Shown piece by piece: positions 1-9,241 of a DNA stretch of 17,669 nucleotides (positions are counted from its first letter, which is position 1; each line of letters starts with the position of its first letter). The notes below the pieces were generated by a model. That model saw nothing but the letters and a program-made list of their open reading frames with translations, did no database searches and was not told where the DNA came from. The stretch comes from an uncultured Bartonella sp. (GTDB lineage: Bacteria > Pseudomonadota > Alphaproteobacteria > Rhizobiales > Rhizobiaceae). The translations under genes were made by a program, and so were the position numbers. The stretch is taken from positions 1-17,669 of the forward strand of contig CAMLON010000035.1 in assembly GCA_946481695.1 (NCBI GenBank), given 5' to 3'.

Positions 1-2
1 GG

Positions 3-32
3 ATGAAAAATCTTTTTCCTATGCTATATAAT
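3..32 (+). promoter_or_regulatory. greA promoter (predicted)
   Basis: A perfect -10 box TATAAT lies at 27-32, with a TG two to three bases before the overlapping TATATA. A -35-like ATGAAA (4 of 6 matches to TTGACA) lies at 3-8 with an 18-base spacer. The inferred start is near position 39, giving a leader of about 90 bases before greA. The window begins here, so anything further upstream is unseen. Confidence 0.5.
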
Positions 33-52
33 GGGAAGCTAAAAGTTTAGAG

Positions 53-90
53 ACGGGTTCCGGAAGGAGTTCCGGAGGCCGTTTCTTTTT
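53..90 (+). terminator. Intrinsic terminator in the greA leader
   Basis: A hairpin with arms at 53-65 and 70-82 (13 pairs with one G-G mismatch and one G-U wobble, loop GGAG) is followed by a T-rich tract at 82-90. It lies between the predicted greA promoter and the greA start. It could end transcription from an upstream gene outside the window, attenuate greA itself, or both. Confidence 0.6.
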
Positions 91-129
91 GTTTTCGACG
101 CAAAAACGCGGGAAGGAAAGGATACGATA

Positions 130-603
130 ATGGAAAAATATCCGATGACGACCGGAAGCTATGAAAAGTTGAAAAAAGAGCTTCACTGGCGTCAACATGA
201 AGAACGCCCCCGTATCATTGAAGCAATCGCCGAAGCGAGGGGCCATGGCGATCTTTCGGAAAACGCCGAATATCATGCTGCCAAGGAAGCCCAAAGTCAT
301 AATGAAGGGCGTATTGCAGAACTTGAAGACTATGTGACCTGTGCCGAAGTGATCGACGTTTCAAAACTCACTGGAGACAAAGTCAAATTCGGTGCAACGG
401 TTAAGTTGATTGACGAAGACACAGAAGAGGAAAAAACCTATCAGATCGTCGGTGAACAGGAAGCCGAAGTGAAATTGGGTAAAATCTCTATTTCTTCGCC
501 GATTGCCCGTGCCTTGATCGGCAAGGAAAAAGGCGATTCTATCGAAGTGAATGCACCGGGTGGTTCGCGCTCTTACGAGATTTTATCCATCGAGTTTATT
601 TGA
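130..603 (+). CDS. greA: Transcription elongation factor GreA
   Basis: GreA binds in the secondary channel of RNA polymerase and stimulates cleavage of backtracked transcripts, rescuing stalled complexes. The 157-residue product has the normal family length. The N-terminal half (about residues 1-75) is the charged coiled-coil, with the acidic tip around the [14 protein letters not shown] stretch at about 40-53. The C-terminal half is the FKBP-like domain, including the typical [14 protein letters not shown] segment. The ATG at 130 is preceded by a purine-rich AGGAAAGGA ribosome binding site. It is followed directly by the LPS glycosyltransferase, whose start lies 12 bases after the greA stop, so the two are probably one transcript. 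The same pairing is known in other Rhizobiales. Identification is secure. Confidence 0.97.
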   Translation: MEKYPMTTGSYEKLKKELHWRQHEERPRIIEAIAEARGHGDLSENAEYHAAKEAQSHNEGRIAELEDYVTCAEVIDVSKLTGDKVKFGATVKLIDEDTEEEKTYQIVGEQEAEVKLGKISISSPIARALIGKEKGDSIEVNAPGGSRSYEILSIEFI

Positions 604-614
604 TCGGTAATTTA

Positions 615-1667
615 ATGCGTGTGTCGATTGATGAAACGGACGTCATTGCGCCCAATTTCAAAAAACGTTTGTCGGGTGTGACATCGACAATTGTGCAGCT
701 CATTCCTTTGCAGCGCAAAAAAGGCATACGCATATCCACCATTGGACCGGGATTACCCGATAGTTTGCCCTCGCTTGGCTATTCCAGTTTATTGAAACTC
801 TGGAAACGGCCTGATGGCAAACCGTTTCGTATCTGGCATGCGCGGCGCAATGTAGAAATGGTGGCCGGTATTCTTCTGCGCGACCTTTTGCGCATGAAGT
901 TGAAGCTTATTTTTACCTCTGCCGCGCAACGCCATCATAAGCCTTTTACCAATTGGCTTATCAGAAGGATGGACAGGGTTATCGCAACAAGCGCCCGTTC
1001 CGGTTCGTTTCTTGAAGTGCCTTATCGGGTTATTATGCATGGCATAGACCTTGGCCGGTTTACCCCGCCTGCAACATTTGAAGATACATTCCAATCGACA
1101 AAACTTCCCGGAAAATATGCGGTCGGTTGTTTCGGGCGCGTACGCCACCAGAAGGGAACCGATCTTTTTGTCGATGCGATGATCGAATTGTTGCCCCGTT
1201 ATCCCGACTGGACAGCCATTATTACCGGCCGCACCACTGCCGAACACAAAGATTTTGAAAAAGAACTGGAGCGCAAAATTGCTGCCGCCGGTCTTCAACA
1301 GCGCATTCTTATTCTGGGTGAGGTTGATGATATCCGTGTCTGGTACCGGCGCGTAACGCTTTACGTTGCTCCATCGAGAAACGAAGGGTTCGGGCTCACA
1401 CCGCTTGAAGCTATGGCTTCCAGAACTGCTGTTGTGGCAAGCGATGCGGGTGCTTACAAGGAACTTGTCACAGAAGGCACGGGAACAGTTGTTCCCGCTG
1501 GCGATGGCAAAGCTTTGACAGAAGCGATAAAGCCCTATCTGGAAGACCCTGAAAAGACCATTGCCATGGGTGAAAAAGCCTTGGAGCATGTGCAAAAAGA
1601 CTTTCCACTCGATAAAGAAGCAAGCTCGATAGACGAAGTATATCAGGAAGTTTTTACAAAAAAATAG
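615..1667 (+). CDS. lpcC: LPS core mannosyltransferase (LpcC/LpsB/WadC type, GT4)
   Basis: A 350-residue cytoplasmic glycosyltransferase of the GT4 (GT-B fold) family, closest in my recognition to the enzymes that add mannose to the lipopolysaccharide inner core in Rhizobium (LpcC), Sinorhizobium (LpsB) and Brucella (WadC). Visible features are the N-terminal IAPNFKKRLSGVTST start, the GRVRHQKG nucleotide-sugar domain motif at about 174-181, and the donor-binding E-x7-E motif in RNEGFGLTPLEAM (Glu257 and Glu265). I place the start at the ATG at 615. A TTG at 600 that overlaps the greA stop would add five residues but does not match the family start. The ribosome binding site is weak, consistent with coupling to greA. 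The exact sugar and acceptor are inferred from the family and from context beside greA and an lrp gene. Confidence 0.88.
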   Translation: MRVSIDETDVIAPNFKKRLSGVTSTIVQLIPLQRKKGIRISTIGPGLPDSLPSLGYSSLLKLWKRPDGKPFRIWHARRNVEMVAGILLRDLLRMKLKLIFTSAAQRHHKPFTNWLIRRMDRVIATSARSGSFLEVPYRVIMHGIDLGRFTPPATFEDTFQSTKLPGKYAVGCFGRVRHQKGTDLFVDAMIELLPRYPDWTAIITGRTTAEHKDFEKELERKIAAAGLQQRILILGEVDDIRVWYRRVTLYVAPSRNEGFGLTPLEAMASRTAVVASDAGAYKELVTEGTGTVVPAGDGKALTEAIKPYLEDPEKTIAMGEKALEHVQKDFPLDKEASSIDEVYQEVFTKK

Positions 1668-1744
1668 TGCAATAGCTCATTAGTTCGCGCTGAAATTCAC
1701 GGGGCTATAGCCCGAAGAATAGCCTCAAGCGCTGCATGAGAAAG

Positions 1745-1781
1745 AAAAGTGATGTTTTCCGTGTATCACTTGGCATTTTTT
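1745..1781. terminator. Bidirectional terminator between lpcC and the lrp-type gene
   Basis: Arms AAGTGAT (1747-1753) and ATCACTT (1765-1771) form a 7-base stem. A T-run at 1776-1781 follows on the plus strand, and on the minus strand the hairpin runs into TTCTTTCT. The convergent genes end at 1667 and 1780, so it can serve both. A separate perfect 12-base palindrome, GGGCTATAGCCC, lies at 1702-1713 in the same gap. Confidence 0.55.
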
Positions 1782-2250
1782 AAAGAATAAGCGGTGGCTC
1801 GTCTTTGATGACGCGAATGGTAAGAGCCGTGCGCACGGAACCGACATTGGAGGCAGCTGTCAGTTGTTCGATGACAAAAGTCTGGAAGCTTTTGAGATCG
1901 GGTGCCACACAGTGAAGCAGAAAATCCGATTCCCCTGACACCATCCATGCTTTTCTAACAAGTGGCCATTGATAGACCATGGCTGCAAACCCGCGTAAGT
2001 CCGCATCGGACTGGCGGTGCAACCCGACAAAACAAAAGGCCACGAGATCCTGCCCGATCATGGCACCATTCAGGATGGCTTGATAGCCTTTGATAATGCC
2101 ATCCTGTTCAAGGCGTCTCACGCGACGCAGACATGGCGGTGCAGAAATACCGACTTTCGAAGCAAGTTCGACATTTGTCATGCGTCCATTGCTTTGGAGT
2201 TCTTTCAGTATTTTCCAATCGATTGAATCGAGATCGGCTTTAATCTGCAT
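1780..2250 (-). CDS. lrp: Lrp/AsnC-family transcriptional regulator
   Basis: A 156-residue DNA-binding regulator of the leucine-responsive (feast/famine) family. The N-terminal winged helix-turn-helix covers about residues 5-55 (LDSIDWKILKELQSNGRMTN through SKVGISAPPCLRRVRRLEQ GIIKGY). The C-terminal RAM ligand-binding domain covers about 68-145, with VSGESDFLL as the typical turn. Length and domain order are normal. It lies 72 bases downstream of trkH on the same strand and may be read through from it or from its own promoter in that gap; no strong promoter is visible. An Lrp-type gene next to the lps/trxB/lsrB block is also seen in Sinorhizobium. The effector amino acid cannot be told from sequence. 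Confidence 0.92.
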   Translation of the reverse strand: MQIKADLDSIDWKILKELQSNGRMTNVELASKVGISAPPCLRRVRRLEQDGIIKGYQAILNGAMIGQDLVAFCFVGLHRQSDADLRGFAAMVYQWPLVRKAWMVSGESDFLLHCVAPDLKSFQTFVIEQLTAASNVGSVRTALTIRVIKDEPPLIL

Positions 2251-2322
2251 TGGGCGTTACTTCACTATTGTTCAATTGAGTGTCTGTCTATCACCGGTTA
2301 GGAAAAACGTCACGTGGTAAAA

Positions 2323-3723
2323 TCATTTTCTCCAGAACGCCGGTGTAAAAAGAATGATAACCGTAACAATCTCAAGGCGTCCTGCAAACATAAGAGCGCT
2401 TAAAATCCACAACGCAGCGTCTCCGACTGTGGAAAAATTACCGTCAGGGCCGATACGGTCGCCAAAACCGGGGCCGACATTGGAAAGAGCGGTCAATGCA
2501 CCGGTAAAAGCAGAAACAAAATCAAGGCCGGTAAAGGAAAGCAACATGGCGCCGATTACAAGTGAGGCCATATAGAGGCTTAAAAAAAGTAAAACCGTCT
2601 GGGCAAGGTCACCGGAAATATCGGTTCCGCCGTAGCGTACTTTAACGACGGTGTTGGGTGAAAGAAGCCGTGTCAGGGCTACCCGCGTGAAGCGCCAGAG
2701 GATAATGAGACGGTTAATTTTGATGCCACCTGATGTTGAACCCGCACAGCCGCCGATAAATGATGCAATGAAAAAAAGCCCAAGTGCGAAAGGCCCCCAT
2801 AGGAGGTAGTCTTCAGCGGCATAGCCGGTGGTGGTAATCACCGAAACAAAATGGAAAATCGCATCAAGAAATGCATGATGAAATGAAAATCCAAACTGGA
2901 AGCGCAGCCAGATTGCGAGTGCAAAACTTGCAACGAGAACGATTGCCAGAAAAACAATCACCTGAGGGTCGGCCAAACGCCTTGAACGTTCCGGTAAAAC
3001 AAGTTTGACATAAAGAATAAAGGGGAGCGAGGCGAGCAACATAAAAATTGTTGCAATGACCAGCACTGATGGCGTTTTGGAAAAATAGCCGAGAGACGCA
3101 TCATGTGTTGAAAAACCGGCTGTTGCAATTGTCGTCATTGCGTGATTGACAGCGTCGAACATAGTCATGCCGACTGCGAAATAAGATAGCATGCATAAAA
3201 GCGTAAGCCCGAGATAGGCAATGATAATGCCATTGGCAATTTGGTTAACGCGCGGCAAAACTTTTTCCGCACGGTCGGATGATTCCATATTGAAAAGCTG
3301 GATGCCGCCAACTCTGAGGGATGGCAAAAGCAACAAGGCCAAGGCGATAAACCCGATGCCGCCAATCCAGCACAAAAGCGAACGCCATAGAAGTATACCG
3401 CGCGGCAGCCGGTCAAGTCCGGTAAGTACGGTAGCGCCGGTTGTGGTAATGCCCGAAACTCCTTCAAAAATGGCCGCTGCAAGTGACAAAGGCAGTCGGG
3501 AAAAATAAAGCGGCATCGCACCAAGCACACAGCCGGTAACCCACAAGCAGACTGTTAGCAAAAATCCGAGTCGTGCCGAAAAGCGGCAATTGGCGCCATT
3601 GGTTGCAAGCAGGATCAGTGTCGCAAACGCAATGGTTGTTGCAGCCGACCGGATGAATACAACCCAGTCACTGTTTCCAGCCCGCAAATCGGCGAGAGCA
3701 GGGAGTAACATGGTTATACCCAA
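2323..3723 (-). CDS. trkH: TrkH-family potassium uptake protein
   Basis: Inner-membrane K+ translocating subunit of the Trk system, which normally works with the cytoplasmic NAD-binding subunit TrkA. The protein is almost entirely hydrophobic and shows the four pore-loop filter motifs of the superfamily: ITTTGATV (about 92-99), TIATAGFST (198-206), ITTTGYAAED (296-305) and LSNVGPGFG (413-421). The first standard start is a TTG at 3723, giving 466 residues, but the frame is open upstream to a stop at 3808-3810. The upstream codons encode a hydrophobic first helix that fits TrkH. The best start is an ATT at 3766-3768, six bases after an AGAGG ribosome binding site, which would give 481 residues, near the E. 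coli TrkH length. No ATG, GTG or TTG exists in that extension. Confidence 0.92.
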   Translation of the reverse strand: MGITMLLPALADLRAGNSDWVVFIRSAATTIAFATLILLATNGANCRFSARLGFLLTVCLWVTGCVLGAMPLYFSRLPLSLAAAIFEGVSGITTTGATVLTGLDRLPRGILLWRSLLCWIGGIGFIALALLLLPSLRVGGIQLFNMESSDRAEKVLPRVNQIANGIIIAYLGLTLLCMLSYFAVGMTMFDAVNHAMTTIATAGFSTHDASLGYFSKTPSVLVIATIFMLLASLPFILYVKLVLPERSRRLADPQVIVFLAIVLVASFALAIWLRFQFGFSFHHAFLDAIFHFVSVITTTGYAAEDYLLWGPFALGLFFIASFIGGCAGSTSGGIKINRLIILWRFTRVALTRLLSPNTVVKVRYGGTDISGDLAQTVLLFLSLYMASLVIGAMLLSFTGLDFVSAFTGALTALSNVGPGFGDRIGPDGNFSTVGDAALWILSALMFAGRLEIVTVIILFTPAFWRK

Positions 3724-3945
3724 GATCAGCGCAAAACGTGCGCAGACATTGCTGACAAATCGAAAAATGGCAAACCTCTGGAATGAAAAGAAGCTTAAGT
3801 AAGTGTGTTATGCAATCACCGGCTATTTTATATAAACTTTACCCCGACTGACAATCGCTAAGTTTCACAAAATGTCATGTGTTGTGATTTAATTTGTCAA
3901 TCTTTTCGACCGCCTTGCAAAAGCCGATTTTAAACCATAAATCAA

Positions 3946-3976
3946 TTGACAGAAACAACCTCGGAGAAACGCTAAC
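3946..3976 (+). promoter_or_regulatory. Possible trxB promoter
   Basis: A perfect -35 hexamer TTGACA lies at 3946-3951. The only -10 candidate is a weak GCTAAC at 3971-3976 after a 19-base spacer. It sits about 45 bases before the trxB start. The -35 box is convincing; the -10 is not. Confidence 0.35.
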
Positions 3977-4006
3977 TCTCGGCTTTTTCCTTAATTGATT
4001 TTATGA

Positions 4007-4993
<987 letters not shown>

Positions 4994-5049
4994 GTCCAGT
5001 CGGGTGGGCAAGACGTAAGTTCACACCCGTAAGATTAGCAGATGAAACC

Positions 5050-5076
5050 GTTAAAACATCAAGAAGCGGTTTTAAC
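5050..5076. promoter_or_regulatory. Inverted repeat ahead of lsrB
   Basis: Perfect 8-base arms GTTAAAAC (5050-5057) and GTTTTAAC (5069-5076) are separated by 11 bases, ending 12 bases before the lsrB start. No T-tract follows, so it is not a standard terminator. It could be an operator for autoregulation by the LysR protein, or an mRNA hairpin next to the ribosome binding site. Confidence 0.35.
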
Positions 5077-5088
5077 AATTGAGGAGAT

Positions 5089-6000
5089 ATGCCGGTGGCT
5101 GCGCCGTTGGATTGGGACAAGTTGAGAATTTTCCACGCCGCCGCCGAAGCGGGCTCGTTTACACATGCTGCGCAAACGCTGCATATGTCGCAATCGGCGA
5201 TCTCACGGCAAGTTTCAGCTCTTGAACAGGATGTTGGCGTGCCGCTTTTCCAGCGCCACGCACGCGGACTTATCATGACAGAGCAGGGCGAAATTCTTTA
5301 TCGCACCGCCCATGATGTGTTGATGAAACTTGAAAATGTCCGCTCCAAGTTGAGTGAAAGTCGCGAAAAGCCGACTGGCCACTTATGTGTGACAACGACA
5401 TTCGGCTTGGGCTCCGGATGGCTTGTCCAGCGTATACCGGAATTTGTCAATCTTTATCCCGATATCCAGATTCAACTTTTGCTGGACGACGAGGAACTGG
5501 ATTTGACCATGCGCCATGCCGATTGCGCCTTGCGTTTGCGCCAGCCCCAGCAGCCAGACCTCATCCAAAGGCGGCTTTTTACCGTGCATATGCACGTCTA
5601 TGCATCGGCAAATTATCTTGCTAATCATGGCAAACCCACGCAATTGGAAGAACTTGATAATCATCGCATTCTGTCATTCGGGGAATCGGCACCGAGTTAT
5701 CTTGCCGGTTTGAACTGGCTGGAAAGTGCCGGCCGCAACGACGGGTCGCAACGTATCCCGTCTTTACAAATCAATAATGTGATTTCTATTAAAAAAGCCG
5801 CTATGAAAAATCTCGGTATCGCCGTTTTACCGGATTATATCATTGCTCCTGATGACGGGTTGATAAGGCTTTTCCCCGATCTGACGGAAATCCCTTCCTT
5901 TGACACATTTTTCTGCTATCCGGAAGCGCTCAAGAACTCGGCCAAGCTTAATGCATTTCGCGATTACATCTTTGCAAAATCGCGTAACTGGTCATTTTAA
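5089..6000 (+). CDS. lsrB: LysR-family regulator LsrB/VtlR
   Basis: A 303-residue LysR-type transcription factor. The N-terminal winged helix-turn-helix covers about residues 7-66 (LDWDKLRIFHAAAEAGSFTH, then SQSAISRQVSALE), and the effector-binding domain runs from about 95 to the end. The wording of the N-terminal half and of the HADCALRLRQPQQPDLIQRR stretch matches what I remember of Sinorhizobium LsrB and Brucella VtlR. Cysteines are at 100, 146 and 276; Cys146 and the C-terminal one are near positions reported as redox-active in Sinorhizobium LsrB, which I recall rather than checked. The ATG at 5089 has a strong GAGGAG site with tight spacing. In relatives this regulator controls LPS and oxidative-stress genes and activates AbcR sRNA genes; an AbcR-like gene lies about 480 bases downstream. 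Confidence 0.9.
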   Translation: MPVAAPLDWDKLRIFHAAAEAGSFTHAAQTLHMSQSAISRQVSALEQDVGVPLFQRHARGLIMTEQGEILYRTAHDVLMKLENVRSKLSESREKPTGHLCVTTTFGLGSGWLVQRIPEFVNLYPDIQIQLLLDDEELDLTMRHADCALRLRQPQQPDLIQRRLFTVHMHVYASANYLANHGKPTQLEELDNHRILSFGESAPSYLAGLNWLESAGRNDGSQRIPSLQINNVISIKKAAMKNLGIAVLPDYIIAPDDGLIRLFPDLTEIPSFDTFFCYPEALKNSAKLNAFRDYIFAKSRNWSF

Positions 6001-6409
6001 CCTAACAGCATGAATTTCATCATTCGATGTGTGTTTCCAGAAAAATAGCGGCATTTTTCTGAAAAACCCTTCATCCTTACGAGAGCTGGATAGTTTTGCG
6101 CCTTGTTCTTATTTTGATTTGGTAATGTTTTGAATTTGGAAGAAGGTGCTAGCTTGTTGTTTTTGAAGCGCGTTTTCTTAAAAACCGGCTTTGCTTGTAA
6201 AGAAATAGCAATGTACACTTTCTTAAGCTTGCTGTTTCTTTAAACTTGGATTGATTGTTTTCTATGCAAAATTTGAAATATTTTGTCCAATGTTGTCAAA
6301 CAACTAATTATGCCGTTTCATCTTAACAGCAACAAATGCAATTTTCTAACATATTGTTTTAAAACAATAAAAAATTGAGGTTTGCTTTTTTGTGGCATTT
6401 TCAAGGCTG
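6001..6409. other. AT-rich intergenic stretch after lsrB
   Basis: I see no credible gene, tRNA or clear terminator here. The stretch is rich in T and A and holds no reading frame with a plausible ribosome binding site. It separates lsrB from the palindrome and promoter of the downstream sRNA. Confidence 0.5.
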
Positions 6410-6432
6410 AGCTATGCGCTGAACGCATAGCT
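6410..6432. promoter_or_regulatory. Palindrome at about -65 of the AbcR-like gene; putative LysR operator
   Basis: Perfect 9-base arms AGCTATGCG (6410-6418) and CGCATAGCT (6424-6432) flank a 5-base spacer. The palindrome contains the LysR-type T-N11-A pattern (T at 6415, A at 6427). Its centre is about 65 bases before the inferred sRNA start, where LysR proteins usually place their recognition site. LsrB/VtlR is the obvious candidate ligand. Confidence 0.55.
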
Positions 6433-6450
6433 GTCGTGCTTAAAATTTAG

Positions 6451-6479
6451 TTGTTGAATGCCTAAAAAAAGAGCATATT
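6451..6479 (+). promoter_or_regulatory. Promoter of the AbcR-like sRNA (predicted)
   Basis: TTGTTG at 6451-6456 and CATATT at 6474-6479 are separated by 17 bases. Both boxes are imperfect, as expected for a promoter that needs an activator. The inferred start is near 6486. Confidence 0.4.
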
Positions 6480-6485
6480 ACAGAC

Positions 6486-6607
6486 ATCTCAAGAAGACGT
6501 CTCCTCCCATTGCGTTTCTTGAGTGTTCCCCTCTGGAGGTTTTGTCAGATTGACTTTAGTCTCTGAAACCTTCAAACTTCAGCCGGACGTTTGTCCGGCT
6601 TTTTTTT
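6486..6607 (+). ncRNA. abcR: AbcR-like trans-acting small RNA
   Basis: An RNA of about 122 bases is predicted. Hairpin 1 has perfect arms CTCAAGAA (6488-6495) and TTCTTGAG (6516-6523) and shows CTCCTCCC in its 20-base loop, an exposed anti-Shine-Dalgarno sequence. A second C-rich patch, GTTCCCCTCT, follows at 6524-6533. A middle stem pairs GGTTT near 6538 with AAACC near 6571. The end is a perfect terminator hairpin (6581-6600) with a T-run at 6601-6607. Rhizobial AbcR RNAs of this size and design, bound by Hfq, repress many ABC-transporter mRNAs, and in Sinorhizobium and Agrobacterium they sit beside lsrB. Those species carry two tandem copies; I see only one here. The 5' end is inferred from the promoter. 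Confidence 0.78.
6581..6607 (+). terminator. Rho-independent terminator of the AbcR-like sRNA
   Basis: Arms AGCCGGAC (6581-6588) and GTCCGGCT (6593-6600) form a perfect 8-base stem with loop GTTT, followed by seven T at 6601-6607. This is the strongest terminator in the window. Confidence 0.9.
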
Positions 6608-7220
6608 GCGTTTTCTGGTTTATTCTTTCAGCTGGTGTGCATTGGCGTTTCTTGTTTTTAATAAGTTAAACGCGCCCATTTCCAGTCAAAGTCTCAAAAA
6701 ATAACGATACGCGTGCTGTTTTAAAAAGGTCTAGCCTTAAAAGCCGAAAGACCGGCAACGTCGGCTTGTTTCCCGATATTCGTTGTTTCAACTCGGACAA
6801 GCGACAATGGCCGTTTTCCGCGGGACAACATATTAAAGCAGTAATGGCATTTTCCAGTACAGGAATATCAAGAGGTGACTGTTTCTCAAACTACGATATT
6901 ACCGTTAGCGAACGGTGCGGGTTATCATTTGCGCTAAAAAGCAGGGGGGAGGAATATTGGCTTTTTGATCCAATGCTGCACTTCAAAGGGAACTGTTCAA
7001 CGAAAACAGAACTTTCCACATTTGTTATAGCAGGTTATTTTTGAACCTTTGCCAGTAATCAAAGCGCCGATTGGTTCATTGCTTCAGGACAATGCAATAA
7101 TGTGTTTTATCGGGATAATATATTCACAACCTTGGACGTTTAATTTGACCGGTCTTCAACCTTCAATGCGCGAGCCGGTTAACAGGTTTCGCTTTTAGTG
7201 AAAAGCTTGGCGTTACATTC
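6608..7220. other. Intergenic stretch between the sRNA and aatA
   Basis: About 610 bases with no gene I can support. A 92-codon open frame at 6766-7044 (plus) starts with TTG inside a stem and has no ribosome binding site. A 7-base stem (AAGCCGA at 6741-6747 with TCGGCTT at 6761-6767) is followed by only a short T-rich run. I found no second AbcR-type RNA. Confidence 0.45.
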
Positions 7221-7251
7221 AAAAAAACCGCCTTCGGAAAAGGCGGTTTTT
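7221..7251 (-). terminator. Terminator of aatA
   Basis: A stem CCGCCTT / AAGGCGG with a short CGGA loop (about 7229-7246) is flanked by seven A on the plus strand at 7221-7227 and by T at 7247-7251. Read on the minus strand it ends in a T-run and lies 26 bases after the aatA stop. It is close to symmetrical and could also stop plus-strand transcription. Confidence 0.8.
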
Positions 7252-7276
7252 CAACTGTTTATGTTATAGAAAACCT

Positions 7277-8491
<1,215 letters not shown>

Positions 8492-8534
8492 TCAGATTGA
8501 ATAAGCAATGCACTGATTCTTGCATTTGAAGAAC

Positions 8535-8564
8535 ATTATACCAGCAATGGTAAATCTATGTCTC
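8535..8564 (-). promoter_or_regulatory. aatA promoter (predicted)
   Basis: On the minus strand a perfect TATAAT occupies 8540-8535 and GAGACA (4 of 6 matches) occupies 8564-8559, with an 18-base spacer. The inferred start is near 8528, about 50 bases before the aatA ATG. Confidence 0.5.
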
Positions 8565-8735
8565 ATGCGCCTTGAAAGTGCAAGAATTCTCTTCATCAAT
8601 TTATTGTAGAGAGCACAGAACTATTATTGAAACCGGTGTATGTTTTTAAGTTTTGATAAAAGCCACAGTGATTTTCCGAACCTTTATTTTTAAATTGTTC
8701 ATCCCTGCCGCATAATCGTTGACGCAACTGGACGA

Positions 8736-8762
8736 CGCGTGCCCCTTTGTGCGGGACATGCG
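8736..8762 (-). terminator. Stem-loop after the pseudoazurin gene (possible operon end)
   Basis: A 10-base stem with one A-C mismatch and one G-U wobble pairs 8753-8762 with 8736-8745, about 20 bases after the pseudoazurin stop. No T-tract follows, so it may be a 3' stabilising or Rho-associated structure. The rest of the gap to aatA (8480-8735) holds only the aatA promoter. Confidence 0.35.
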
Positions 8763-8782
8763 TTTACTAATAAATTCCTGCT

Positions 8783-9220
8783 TCATTCCCCTTTGTCGAC
8801 ACGGGAAAAAATGTCATCAAAGCGTTTTTTTGCAATGCCCGGCTGTTTATGATCGCGATAGGACTGAGGCAAAGCCTGATCGTCACCGACTTTAATCAGC
8901 ATAATCATTCCCATGGCATAATGGGGAATACATTTAATTCCATAAAAGCCGGGCTTATCGAAAGTGACTTGCAGTTCTTCGTCGATCTTGCCTTTAAAGG
9001 GTGTTGCCCCTTCCGGTATCATATCGTCAATCGTTGCAGCGTTATGACTTTTTTGAGTTGCAATGAATTTCACGGAATCACCCGGTTTGATTTTCAGATA
9101 ATCCGGCTCGAAAACCATGGCGCCACTTGCTCCCCGATTGAGCATTTTTACCTCATAGGTTTCGGCATTGGCTGTCGAGATGAAGGCGAGCAGAGCAACA
9201 AAGGCAAACAGTTTTTTCAT
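8783..9220 (-). CDS. Pseudoazurin (type 1 blue copper protein)
   Basis: A small periplasmic electron carrier, 145 residues as made. A signal peptide covers 1-19, with probable cleavage after TANA before ETYEV. All four type-1 copper ligands are present: His59 (in KSHN), Cys97, His100 and Met105 (in the CIPHYAMGM stretch), spaced exactly as in known pseudoazurins. Such proteins feed electrons to copper nitrite reductase, nitrous oxide reductase or other periplasmic oxidoreductases; no such partner lies in this window. The ATG at 9220 has an AAAGGAT site and begins only 21 bases after the ATPase gene of the cobalamin-type importer, with no terminator between. It is therefore probably the fourth gene of that riboswitch-controlled operon. 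The charged C-terminus (about 120-145) is a usual feature. Confidence 0.92.
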   Translation of the reverse strand: MKKLFAFVALLAFISTANAETYEVKMLNRGASGAMVFEPDYLKIKPGDSVKFIATQKSHNAATIDDMIPEGATPFKGKIDEELQVTFDKPGFYGIKCIPHYAMGMIMLIKVGDDQALPQSYRDHKQPGIAKKRFDDIFSRVDKGE

Positions 9221-9241
9221 TTTTTATCCTTTCAAGGAAAA

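Noticed and set aside
789..1595. 268-codon frame antisense to the LPS glycosyltransferase
   Set aside because: It lies wholly within a clear gene on the other strand, is rich in Cys, His and Arg as shadow frames are, and has no ribosome binding site of note.
1702..1713. Perfect 12-base palindrome GGGCTATAGCCC between convergent genes
   Set aside because: Short, isolated, without T-tract and not near any start; reported only as part of the terminator entry.
6940..6960. A CCTCCCCCC patch on the minus strand that might mark a second AbcR RNA
   Set aside because: No promoter, no flanking stem and no terminator of suitable strength follow it on that strand.
6766..7044. 92-codon open frame on the plus strand between the sRNA and aatA
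   Set aside because: It starts with TTG within a hairpin, has no ribosome binding site, and the product shows no recognisable pattern; the region is otherwise AT-rich intergenic DNA.
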